A DNA stretch of 64,000 nt from Diplosphaera chodatii (taxonomy: Eukaryota > Chlorophyta > Trebouxiophyceae > Prasiolales > Stichococcaceae). Location of the stretch: NCBI GenBank assembly GCA_032358165.1, contig JAALGY010000028.1, forward strand, positions 496,001-560,000. Direction: 5' to 3'. The notes under the pieces were generated by a model that searched no databases, was not told the DNA's origin, and saw only the letters and a program-made list of their open reading frames with translations. The position numbers and the translations under genes were made by a program. Shown here in pieces: positions 53,501-64,000 of this stretch (positions are counted from its first letter, which is position 1; the number at the start of each line of letters is the position of its first letter).

Positions 53501-56500
53501 CGATGCCACAAGAGGGCAAAGGCACTGCGAGGTTTCAAATGGCGCGCGGTGCCGGCATGCTGCTGATGGCATCGTGCCACTGCGCGGTGTGCGATGGGCA
53601 CACATGCGCATGACCAGTGACAACAGCGCCAGGCAGGAAGCTGGAAGCGGTGGGAGGCGGGCTTCACCTCGCGGCGGGCGATGTCGCGCGCGTACAGCGC
53701 CTGCACCTTGGACTGCATCTCCTCCGACAGCTTGAAGCCCTCCTCCTTCGTGTTGGGGCACTCCCACTGCCGGTGCCCCGTCTCCCCGCACAGGAAGCAC
53801 GGCTGCTCCTCGAACTCCTGCGGGGTGGACAGCGCAGGTCACGCACCAAGGTTGGAGCAACTGTAAAGTTGGAGTGACACGGCAGTGCCTCCAGAGAGCA
53901 CCAAGTGATCAATTCGTGCACTCGCGTAGAAGTGGCGCGAGCCTGCTTCCGATTGCATTCCCGATACCCTGATGCACAGTGTCCCCACCTTGAGGGTGCC
54001 GTTGAGGGCGGCCAGCTCCCGCAGCTGCATGCGCTTGTGCTCGTTGCGCGCCTCGTCCTCCGGCTGCATGAGGTCCGTGATCATGTCCGCCGCGGTGTCC
54101 ACCTGCGGCAGGGGGATTGGTGTGTGTCTGGGAGTCGACACCCCTTTGCAGCGCTCACGGGGAGCGGGAGAGCTGAGGCTGCTCGGGGTGTGCAACACAT
54201 GGCCACGCATTGGTTCGGTGCGACGGTGCGCATGTCCACATGTGGTGAGGCACCCTGCAGGTGCCACCATCGAGCTGCGCCTGCCTTTGCTGCAGTGTGC
54301 AGCAGCAGCATTGCACAATTGGATGGCCGCATTGAACAACTGGGTGCAGGCAAGCCAAGGGGGTGGGGGAGGCGCACGTCGCTCTGCTTGTCGCCGGTGA
54401 TGAGGACGTGCAGCTCCTCGTCCTCCCCGTAGTCGTTGCGCGGGTCCCGCGCCGCGCCCTCCTTCACGCTGCCGCGCCCCCGGATCGCGATCTTCGTGTT
54501 CGTCTCCCTGCACGACAGTGGTAAAAACGCATCTAGCGAGTGTCCCTGAAAAAGCGTGGTGCCCTTGCCACGGTGCAACACACTGTGCTTCAGGGGTCCG
54601 AGGTGATGACCGCAATCAAGGCAAGCTGGGTAGCTCGACGTTGATGCGTCGACCAGACTGGACGCCTGAAGGACAGATGCAACCATGGGTGTACAGTACG
54701 GGGTCAGAAGGCACGCACTACCGTTTTCTGGCTGGCAAGGGGCACAGCGCACCGCTGCATGCGCTTCTGGGTGTTGCCGCGGGGGCCGATGATGAGGCCG
54801 ATGAAGTTGGTGCCCGGGTACTCCTTCTGCGGGATCCAGATCTTCTTCCACTTCTTGGCCGGCCTGCAGCAGACAACAATAATCGTACCTCGACCCCGTG
54901 TACAGTGCAAGCGACTCTCACACCGAAGCGTAGTCCCATGATATGCTGCGATGACCATGATCAGCAGCAACTACGATAGAGCCACCAGCAATTTGGCTGG
55001 AGTAACTAGGCAAGCACCTGTAGTCGGCCGGCGGGCGGTACAGGGGGTCCCGCTTGATCATCTCCTCCACCAGCTCCTGCCGCCGGGTGGACATGCGCTC
55101 CTTCACCCGCATCTCCCGCGTGTTCTGCCGGATGCCGTTCCTGCAGCAGCAGTCGACATGCGCTGACAACTGATCATCCGACCCAGCCAACGTCAACTTA
55201 TCGGGTTGTAAGAGTGTCGTCCGCCATCAGGCACATCCAGGGAGCCGAGGCGGTTGCTGACACAACATAACTTATGGTTCACAGCTGCTGCTCGAGGGCT
55301 TGGCATGCCAGAGGACTTGGTGCAGTTGCTGCTCTTTCCGTACTTTCGTACTCCATGCCCCGTCCGTGGCCCACCTGTCGTAGACGGGCTCGGGCGAGGG
55401 GGAGCGCTCCCCCTCGGGCGGGATGTTGAGCTCCCCGGTCTGCAGCCGCTTGTTCAGGTCCTCCAGCTCGTCCTGGATGGCGGCGACCTCCGGGTCGGAG
55501 CTGCGGTCCGGCAGCCCCGTCATCGTGCTCGGCAGCCGCACCTGCGCACAAGGATGACTGGGATGGAGAGCAAGCACTGGGCGATCAGGAGGGTAGTGCT
55601 GCACGGGCTGCGCCAAGCAGCTGTGTTCTAAGAATCTATGCCTCTGCCCGCAGGAGCATTGGAGTTGGGAGGTGAGACAGCTGCAAAAGCAGAGGCTGCC
55701 ACGTAGTGTGTGGATGCAACACATACCACGATGTTGCCGGGCAGGATGAGCTGCTCCGGTACGCCGCCCGGCGTGAGCTTCGTCAGCGCCATGGACGTGT
55801 CCTCCGCGGTCTCCCACCTGCCACAGGACGACATCCAAACCCTTCCACAGCCACACACTTGCAGACTGCTACCTCCCTCGCCATATCAACACATTTGCCT
55901 GATGTAACCTGCGTCACTCAGCCGAGGTCCTCTGTGTATGCGTCGTTCGGCCTAGGGCCCTCGTTATGTGTGCAGGGCAGGCAAGCAGCCGCACCGGGAC
56001 TTGCGCTTCTTCTTGGGCGGCTGCCCCTCGGGCGTGCCCTCCGCACCCTCCGCCTTCGGCTCCGCGGTCTCGGTGCCGGGGATGGGGCCCCACCGCGCGG
56101 CGCCGCGCTTGCGCACGAACGGTGTGACCACCGGCATCGTCGGCAGCACGCCTGCACAGCCAGTACATGCTGCAGATGAAACACAGTGAGCTTCCATGCA
56201 GGTCAGGAGCGCCCCTGACAGCAGCAGGATGCGATTGGTGCATGTCAGGCCGCCTGATACACACAGACAGCTTACCTGGGGTTCCAGCAGCAGCAAGTGC
56301 GGGGGCAGGTGCGCCCGCAGCGGGCGGCCCAGGCAGCGCTGCAGAGCCGTTGGCCAGGCCCGGGATGCCGGCGTCTGGCGCCGGCGCGGCAGCTGCGGCA
56401 GCGGCAACCGGCGTTGCATCAGCAGTGGTGTCCCACTTTGACCGCCGCTTGCGCTTTGGCGGTGCCGGCGTGCCATCTGCTGCAGGTTGCTCGCCGGTTG

Positions 56501-57364
56501 CAGCGCCAGGCGCTGCCGCCGCGGCCGGGGCAGCGGTCCCGTTTGCCGCCGGTGTGGCGTCTGCAGACTGGGGCGCCTGGGGTTCAGCGGCAGGGGCCTC
56601 CGCCGGCTGCCCATGCACTGCGTCTGGGGCGGGAGCCTCTGCAGCCGGCGTGATGCCTGCTGTCCGTGTGGCAGCCTCCGCCTGCTGCTGCAACGGGTCG
56701 CCGCCCGGTGTGGCGCCCGCTGGCTGGAGCAAATCGGATGCCGGCTGCGGCGGCCTGTTGCCCAGCGATTCCTGCAAGGGTCCACGAATCTGCTGAGTTT
56801 AGTTGCACTTGAATAAGGAATGTCACATATCTGGCCATGTTCACAGGCAACACAATTTGGCCAATGCCACAGGACCCAGCTGTGACTGATCGGAGTTGAA
56901 GTGCAGCAAACCTGTGCAGCGCCGGCAGTCGCAGCTGTGACCGTCGTTGCGCCAGTCGCCTGCTGGCCTGGGGCCGCCCCTTCCTCGGCCTCTGCCGCCG
57001 GGATGGTGGCCTCCTGGCCGCCAGGCGGGGGCACCGCCGCCATCTCTGCTGCTGGCTCATCCGCGGGCTGCTGCGGCGCTGCGGTTGCAACACCCGCTGA
57101 CTCCCCTGCCCCTGCTCCCGTATCCACTGGCACGCCTCCAGCATCCGGGGCAGGCTCTGTCGCAGCAGGGTCAGCTGCGTCAGGGTTCCCGGCGGCTGCT
57201 GGCGCAGCAGGCTGGTCGACCGTAGCATGGACGATCATAGCTGCATCCGCCAGGGCAGCCGGTGTCACGCCGACTGCCTCCGCTGCTTCCACCGCCGCGA
57301 CGGCTGCTGCCGCCTCCGCATCCTCCTCCTCCTTGGCGGAGGCTCGCGTCCGCCTGGTCCGCAT
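50549..57364 (-). CDS. SF1: Splicing factor 1 / branch-point-binding protein, with two C-terminal RRMs
   Basis: Recognises the intron branch point in early spliceosome assembly. About nineteen exons. From 57364 the N-terminus is Ala/Pro/Glu-rich and disordered ([20 protein letters not shown]). Two U2AF-ligand-like motifs follow: [18 protein letters not shown] (about 56450) and [17 protein letters not shown] (spliced, 55990 to 55820). Then [46 protein letters not shown] (about 55100), and the KH domain [20 protein letters not shown] with the GPRG loop (about 54840), [12 protein letters not shown], and QUA2 [19 protein letters not shown] (about 54030). One zinc knuckle [14 protein letters not shown] lies near 53790. 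RRM1 is [20 protein letters not shown] (about 52900) with [16 protein letters not shown]2 is [20 protein letters not shown] (about 52250) with [20 protein letters not shown] Gly/Pro/Tyr repeat region and [18 protein letters not shown] end the protein, stop at 50549. An upstream ATG at 57628 is in frame. Confidence 0.9.
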
Positions 57365-58149
57365 GCTGCGCTGGGCGGTATCAGACCGGGCTCTCAGGTG
57401 CTCAGATGCGCTCCTGTCAGAGGCAACCCGCGCCAGAGTTGAAGACTCCACTCTGTCAGAGCGCAAGGGCGACTGGGTTGCGTGTGTCTGAGGTGACGCT
57501 CGTCCTGCACGAGCGTCGTTGACGGGCAAGACATGTTGCATGCTATCAGAGCAGAGCACCGGAGGTGCAGCATGTGCTTTAGCTCGGCGACAAGATACGC
57601 CTGAGGAAATCAGGCGCTCTTCCGGCATGCAACATCTACATTACACATGCTGGACTGCACAGGCAGCACCTGTTGGTCAACCAGTCGCGTATGCAATCCT
57701 GTGCAACTGCTCCTTAGCCTGATGCAAGATGTCTTTTCACGCCACCTCACGTGGCAGCGCCGCCAGGCTCACGCAGGCATCAATTACAGCTGATTTGACT
57801 CCATGATCAACAACAAGCTGTGTTGTCCGCTGTGACAGGACTTGCACAGCTTGGCAGCCGAGAGCTTGGGACTCTGGACGGCAAACATGCATTGCATCCC
57901 GCTATTGGGTCGCCCAAGAGGCAGGCGCAACGCCCGGGTGCAGATGAGCTTCTGGCCATTATATTGCCCGCGTAAGCCGTTCATACTTTCGTGAAGGTTC
58001 ATATACTGATATGAAAGCGTAGCTGCCAGAGTATCTTGAAGTAAAGAAGGCCTTCAGACTGCACGCATGCAGTGACAAAGTCTAATTTACGTCGTGCGTT
58101 GTGCTCAAATGACGTTGCATTCATTTGAGCGGTCAGAACAATAGCCCAG
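57365..58149. other. Shared intergenic space of divergent SF1 and ABCG genes
   Basis: About 785 bp between outward-facing starts; it must hold both promoters. The SF1 frame is open to an ATG at 57628, so up to 88 residues could be coding. A 9-bp hairpin lies at 57495-57517. Nothing else is recognised. Confidence 0.4.
57495..57517. repeat. Perfect 9-bp inverted repeat with 5-nt loop
   Basis: GACGCTCGT, loop CCTGC, ACGAGCGTC. It lies 131 nt upstream of the SF1 ATG at 57364, so it could fold in the SF1 5' UTR, or be read through if translation starts at 57628. Confidence 0.6.
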
Positions 58150-61100
58150 ATGGCCGTCATTCGCTTGTCAGGCGCCATCCTGCTGCCCTGCCTGATCCTG
58201 GCAGGCAGCCATGCCGACATCGGCGTGGCAGCGGTGCGCCCGATGTGGCTGGCCAAAGTCGAGGTGCGCCAACCGCTCTGTTATTATGCTACTTGCTTCC
58301 GTCCTGCGGGGTCCGACAGTGCGTGCGTTGAGGATGTGCATTTGTGCATTTGTGCTGCATGTGTGTGCATGTGCAATGTGATCCGACATTGCTAGGCATC
58401 AAAAGGACAAACAAACTCGCAGGACCTGCGGGCGTCAGTGGTGGCGTTGCATGCCGCGCTGCATCAGCTGCGCAGCGGCCCCTCAGATGCGTGGCGGCAG
58501 ACGCTGCAGACCATCTGGGACGGCGGCGGCCATCAGGCCGCCTTCTGCCTGGGCGGCAGCAGGTGACCGTCTGTGCCGCAGCGATCTTACCCTGCGATTG
58601 CCCCGTCAAGCCGCGAGCTTCCAAAGCTGAGACACAGCAGCAAATGCAAACAGTGACGGGGCTTACGGTGAGTGCTGCCGACAGCAATCATGCAACCGTC
58701 TCAAGCTGTGGGCAGGGCAGTCGAGCTTGCCTCAATTTACGGGGTGCTTGCATGTTCGCCGCCTATTGCTTGAGATGAGGAGGATCACAACGAAGTAGGT
58801 GCCATTGACTGGAGCGTGCAGAGCTCAAACACCTGCGGCAGCATGATTCAAATGTGCTGATCAAAGGTTACCCGCAGGCACAATCCGAAGCCCATGATCG
58901 CGCTGCTGACGGACAGCTTCCAGGTGGCGGCGCCCGACCCGCGCCAAGGCCCGGTCTGTGGCAACGACACGATCGTCAAGGGGCGCCTGTGCACGCCACC
59001 AGAGCTTGACATATACTACAGGGTGGGGCACTGGCCCGTGTGCTGCATGGCATCAAGCTGTTCTGCCGGCATGTGGCCTGCAAGCACATAGCACATTTGT
59101 GGCGATGGGTATGATAGGACTCGTGTTGCTGCGCCCATTATGACACGCTTAGGCATCCATGCTGCTGGCCAGAGGCGAAGCGTCATGCCTTCTGTATACA
59201 TACTGCAGTACATTCTGCGGACCGACAACCTGGAGAAGGTGCCCAACAGCGCTGCCTGCCAAGCCGGCACCCCCGCAGCAGCCTGCGGCCCGGGCTTCTT
59301 CGACGCCGCCATCGCGGCGGGCACAGCCGGCCGCGGCCTGCCGCTGATCAGCGCCGTGGCTGCAAGCGAGCACAGCAGCGCGGGCGGGTCTGAGGAGCAC
59401 ACTGCCGGCAGGGCACTGGCAGCACAGCTGCCGGGCGCCTGGCTGCTGGAAGCAGCGACTGAGCCCACACAGCAGGTGCTCTTGCCTGCCTTTCGCCTGT
59501 GGTTGTGCACATTGCGAGACACAGTGGCTGAGCCTGGTAATGCCGCACACGCACTGGCGCACTCCTGCCGCGTGTGTCAAGCAGGAGCCGCACCCCTGCT
59601 GCGACGGCTACTTCTGCCCCCCGGCGCTGACGTGCATGATGCCGTGCCCCCTGGGCGCCTACTGCCGTAGGTGACAAGCCACTAGATCCCATGGGATGAG
59701 CACCGTGACTCTCCCTGCCTCCCCCACCATTTGCATTCACAAAGTCCGTTTATTTGCTTGCGGATATGACTTACCCACGACATGCAGGGCAGAACCGGCT
59801 GCACCGCCTGCGTCCTTCGAGCGCACTGACTGGCAGCATGCAGATGACAGGTGCGCCACGAATGAACATATGGCTCCTGTCATCCTGCTGCTGCCTCCTG
59901 TGCCAAGGTCTCCTGAGTCTGTCCAAGGCCCATCCCAGTGGTACATCTAAACCCATGTGGGCACGCACATGTACACGACACTGACAAGGAAACGAGCATG
60001 TGGCGTGTCAGGTGGTGCGCACCGTATGCATACAAGGAGCGGACGCGGCTGGGGTGCGGCGGCGCCGACAAGTGGACAGTGGAGCCCGCGAACGACGCCT
60101 TCCCGCTGACGCACTGGGCCGCCGGCAGCGGCACCATCTACTGCGACCCCGGCTACTACTGCCCAAATGTTACGGCCAAGGTGCAGTAGATGACAACAGG
60201 GGTGGTCCTCGAGCAACAGTGGGCTGCTGGTACGGTGATCCTGTGTGCTCAGCAAGTGGCATATCAATACAGTCAAGACATGCAGTCTGCCATATCACTA
60301 TGGCAGCGCATGATCTTCGCGGCATGTGGCACTTGCTGCTGAGCGTGCATTCTCACCTTTGAACCTCGATGGGCATGACCATGAGCGGCCAAACTGCATC
60401 ATGTCTCTGTGGGAGTAGGTCCCGGTGTTGTAGATTTGATGTCCATCGCCCATGCGCCACAGGTGCTGTGCCCTGGGGGCCACTACTGCCGCCGTGGCAG
60501 CAGCAGCCCGATGCGCTGCCCGCCGCTGATGCGCTGCCCCGCCGGCGCCGACGCCCCATCTGGCAACACTACAGGCAAGCTCGCACTGGCAAGGCATCAT
60601 GGCCCTGGCGAGGAACCCTTGCATACCCAGCCAGCAAGTGCGCATGGTGTTGCCAACTGTTGGTCGGGTAGCGTGCTGCAACATCTGCCAAGCCTTCCGA
60701 GCTTGTCGACCTGACCCTCACACATACTGATTACGTGTGCCTTGCAGGCGGCACGTCCTCAGACGCCATCCTGTTCCTGCTGCTGTGGGGCATCTGGGCG
60801 GTGTGGCGCTGGGCGCAGCGCGTGCGCACCGGCTGGGCTGCCCGGGCTGCCAAGCGGGAGACGGTCATGGTGCACAGCCTCAGCACCGCCACCTTCATGC
60901 AGGCGGCGGCCGCCAGTACCAAGCAGGTAGACAGCTGGGCGTGTGCAGTTTGCCAAGGAGGTGCGTTTACACTCACAGTGCACATGCGAGCTGTGACATT
61001 GCGTTGGGAGAAGGTCACAGCTGGCCAACTGCGGTGTACACGCATGCAGGAGGGTGCAGCTGTGGAGCTGACCCGATCCTCGGATGGCGGTAGCTCACCT

Positions 61101-64000
61101 GCTTCTGATCCCAAAGCTGCCACAGAGGCACCTATCGACAATGAGATCATGCCGCAGGCCAGCAGGTGATGGCCTGATGCGACGCACCTTCACAAGCTGC
61201 TTTTCGCCTTAGCCCCATGGATGTTTAAACAGTGGTCACAGGCATCGCCAGCAGATGCACACCAGGCCAGACTCACAAGATGTATCTCCACCTTTATATG
61301 CTCGGAACAACATAATACTGGAATCTGCTGAGCAGGGCGGATGCAGAACAGCTGCGTCTTCCTCTGCTGAGCCGCAAGGCAGATGGCGGCTCTGCAGCGG
61401 CATGCGTGTGGGCGGCCTTTGACGGTCCCAGCACATCTGGCGACGGCGCAGCACCCACACCCGACTACCTGTCAGATATTGACGATGGGTGAGGCAGCTC
61501 TTGCAGCCTTTGCAGCACCCTGAGTGCAGCAGCACGCCCACAGTGATACCCGACTGATTCCAGATTGCCACATTGGCGTGGCAGGCATGCGTCGCCACCC
61601 GGCGAGCAGAAGCCTGGCGGCCACAGCAGAGCGTATAAGGTGCAGGCGTCATCCTGTGTGCTGACGTCGCCGCGCCTGAGCAGCCTGAACAGTGGGCCCA
61701 GTGGGTAAGCCAGTAGAAGTTGGACACATTTGCGATTCTCTCTGCAAGATGAGTTGTCTGCAGCAGCACTGAGCCTGCATGTGCTGCTGATGTGGTTGGC
61801 GACTCTCCTCCTGCAACAAAGGCAGCACTTGTACAGACCAACTGCTGCCTGTGATGACAGCACAGCTGCACTACAGCATCAACTTCTGATGACCTCTCAG
61901 ACCAAGCAGTCCTGCCCGTAACGCAGCAGGCACCTTGCAGCAGGCACCTTGCAGGCACATTGTGGCACTGTCTCACCTGTGATACATTGCAGGAAGCGCC
62001 AAAACCAACACTCGTCACTGCTGTCTGCGTACAATGAGGAATCGCATCACACCTGCAGGCTGCGCCTGGAGGTGCAGTTCCACAACCTAGGCCTGAAGCT
62101 GCGGGGTCACCAGGGCGCGCGTGTGCTACAGGGGGTGACCGGCGGCATGAAGGCGGCGCGCCTCACCGCCATCATGGGTCCCTCCGGCGCAGGTGTGCAC
62201 AGATCATCTTGAAAGCGAGCTTCCTTTCAACAGTGTGCAAGTATCACTGTGGCATACTTTGTGATGCTGCACTGACTTGTCACCCGCTCTGCTGTCAGCA
62301 TACATGATGCGCAGTGAGTTGCACGGTGTTGGGAGGATATCTGTCGTATGGTGTGAGCCGTCCGGTGGATGCTGTTTGAGCAACTGGCTGGTGGCACATC
62401 TACAGGGAAGACCAGCCTACTGTGCGCGCTCGCTGGCAAGGCGTCCTACGGTAGCGTCACTGGTAAGGTGTACGTCAACGGCCGCCTTGACCAGTTGGAG
62501 CACTACAAAAAGGTATGCAAGCGGCAATGCTGTGCGAATGCCACTGCCTTGCTGAGTCGTGGAATTATGTGTCACACGCTGGACATGATTGACTGCCATG
62601 GTGAAGTCCGCAGCGGTGTGTGGTGTGTGGCACATGCTCCCGTGCTAGCAAGCCAAACCTTTTTGGTTGCTTGAGGGGAGCGTCATCATCTCACTCCACA
62701 AGTCAAGCTGTGAAAGTAAAACTGCCCTACAAGCATGCACCCATCTTGCCAGCATGACAGGGGGCTCGGTCCTGCAGGTGATGGGGTACGTGCCGCAGGA
62801 CGACATCATGCTGCCGGACATGACGGTGGAGGAGCTGCTGCTGTTCTCCGCGCGGGTGCGGCTGCCGGCGACCGCGCACCGCGCCGACCACGCCCGCCAC
62901 GTGGACCGCGCCATCAAGGTGTGCTGTTTCCCGACCACAGCCTCTGGTCGGCAACCTTCTGCAATGCAGTGCAATGCAATGGGCCACAGCGACGAATGCT
63001 AGAGGATCAGACATATGCCCCGCTAGTAGAATGAGGTTGCCAGCAGGCATGGTGCCCTGGCGGCCTGTTGTCCGCCAGAGCAGCTGCCAGGCTCTCCGGC
63101 CCACTTGCCATGCAAGCTGCAGTTTCAGCGTCAGCAACGCCACAAGGGCGCTGGAGAGTTGTTGCCAGTTGTGCGCCATGCTCAGGGCAGTTGAACAACA
63201 CCCTGGGTCACCTACCTCAGAACCCTGAAGACACCCAGCGCTGCCAAACCCCTGATGCCCTGCAGCTTGCATTTTCCCTGTGTAAGCTAGCAACACTATT
63301 GTTTCTGAAACGCCCACAGATATGCAGTCAAGGCATGTCTGCTGACTTTGCAACCATGCTGCGGCTGCCTGGTCGTGCTGCTGCCCGGCTTTCGTCCTGA
63401 GTATGTTACTCATTGCAATGAACTGGTCTTGCGGTAGCCAGCCAGCCATGCAGATGGCAAACATAGTCATGTCTTCTGGATAGCTGGGCTTATCCTTTGC
63501 AGTGACTGCTGCTGCCAGCACTATGCACGGGGCATTTTGTGTTGGGACTGCTGTCAACTGAAGCTCCCATGCTCAGGCGGGCTCCAAAAGCGTCATGCAT
63601 ATGCGTCAGCAGGTGCTGCACCTGCAAGATGATGCACGGGATGGTCACAGCCACCAAGAGATGGTCACGGCCACAGCCATGAACCATCTCGGCGGTCCGC
63701 CTGCAGGTGCTGCAGCTGGAGGATGTGCGGGGGCAGGTGGTGGGCGACGGCGGGGCGCGCGGCATCTCGGGCGGCCAGCGCAAGCGCGTCAACCTGGGCC
63801 TGGAGCTGGTCGCTGCCCCCGCCCTGCTGCTCCTGGGTGGGCGCAGCACCGGCGTTGTTCACGGCCGCGCCAATGGGAGAATGACGCTCTATGTGCTGCA
63901 CAGCTGTGGGAGTGTGGGCCTGCTAATTGAGTCTCATCGCCAAATGCTGCTATCGCTGTGTGGCAGTCAGCCTTCAGAAATACGATCGTGCTGGTAATGG
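58150..64000 (+). CDS. ABCG: ABCG half transporter, plant ABCG24/ABCG28-like (3' end outside window)
   Basis: ATP-driven exporter of the ABCG (WBC) family; this subtype has a large N-terminal extracytosolic domain. Exon 1 (58150-58263) is a signal peptide, [20 protein letters not shown]. Later exons form a Cys-rich ectodomain: [20 protein letters not shown] (about 59600), [16 protein letters not shown] (about 60045), [36 protein letters not shown] (about 60470), matching the arrangement in Arabidopsis ABCG24/28 as I recall it. One membrane segment follows ([20 protein letters not shown], about 60760), then a polar linker with [10 protein letters not shown] (about 61465). The nucleotide-binding domain begins [17 protein letters not shown] (62060): Walker [19 protein letters not shown] (split by the intron 62192-62403), Q-loop [20 protein letters not shown] (62780) and signature [17 protein letters not shown] (63760). 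The Walker B Asp and the membrane domain lie beyond 64000. Linker exons are less certain. Confidence 0.88.
61923..61958. repeat. Short tandem repeat, 14-nt unit
   Basis: The unit GCAGCAGGCACCTT is present twice perfectly plus a partial third copy, in an intron of the ABCG gene. It looks like a simple slippage product. Confidence 0.6.

Noticed and set aside
55964..57628. A single minus-strand frame of 554 codons
   Set aside because: It runs through at least two introns of SF1. Family segments (ULM motifs, [16 protein letters not shown]) are joined properly only by splicing between frames, and the part around 56880-56780 is intronic in composition.
63638..63675. A 20-bp direct repeat (GATGGTCAC units) near the last visible ABCG exon
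   Set aside because: Only two imperfect copies next to a splice acceptor; most simply a local slippage duplication.
1..64000. CRISPR arrays, insertion sequences, rRNA or tRNA genes
   Set aside because: No regularly spaced direct repeats, transposase motifs, rRNA-like blocks or convincing tRNA cloverleaf were found on either strand by eye; a tRNAscan or Infernal run would settle the RNA part.

Overview
This window reads as nuclear DNA of a green alga (Chlorophyta). It is GC-rich and almost every gene is cut into many short exons (roughly 80-200 nt) by spliceosomal introns. The gene set is plant-like: a plastid ClpR subunit, a plastid anthranilate synthase amidotransferase, a plant-type SF1 splicing factor and an ABCG24/28-like half transporter. 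TGTAA, the polyadenylation signal known from green algae, follows several genes. The absence of operons and the presence of GT-AG and some GC-AG introns exclude a bacterial source, although HSP60 and the fluoride exporter have bacterial ancestors. All gene models below were spliced by eye, by keeping reading phase across GT/GC-AG introns and by recalling family motifs. Exon edges are precise where stated and approximate otherwise.

Layout, left to right: a membrane-anchored polygalacturonase-like (GH28) protein (+, 596-4944) with all four catalytic motifs degraded; mitochondrial HSP60 (-, 5251-10152); divergent from it, an aromatic amino acid decarboxylase (+, 10535-14282); a two-domain fluoride exporter FEX (+, 14818-17733); a Cys-type glutathione S-transferase with a 19-nt microexon (-, 17998-20560); divergent, an RluA-type pseudouridine synthase with an N-terminal zinc finger (+, 20973-24422); a small zinc-finger-like protein (+, 24668-26169); a second GST (-, 26920-28185); a long coiled-coil protein (-, 28487-34949); a RING protein (+, 35442-36485); plastid anthranilate synthase beta subunit (-, 36739-38303); plastid ClpR (-, 38630-40876); TFIIE beta (+, 41497-43254); three unrecognised genes on the minus strand (43889-49037); SF1/branch-point-binding protein (-, 50549-57364); and an ABCG half transporter (+, from 58150), cut off by the window end inside its nucleotide-binding domain.

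The genes do not form one pathway. They are housekeeping and organelle functions (protein folding, Clp proteolysis, tryptophan synthesis, splicing, transcription), detoxification (two GSTs, FEX, ABC transporter) and several orphans. Five head-to-head pairs (HSP60/decarboxylase, GST/RluA, coiled-coil/RING, ClpR/TFIIE beta, SF1/ABCG) share 380-790-bp intergenic spaces that must hold promoters for both directions. No transposon, CRISPR array, rRNA or tRNA was recognised. The most unusual signals are the GH28 pseudoenzyme on a membrane anchor, the microexon carrying the GST active-site Cys, duplicated U2AF-ligand motifs and tandem RRMs in SF1, two consecutive GC-AG introns in the decarboxylase gene, and a very short-exon, phase-0 coiled-coil gene.
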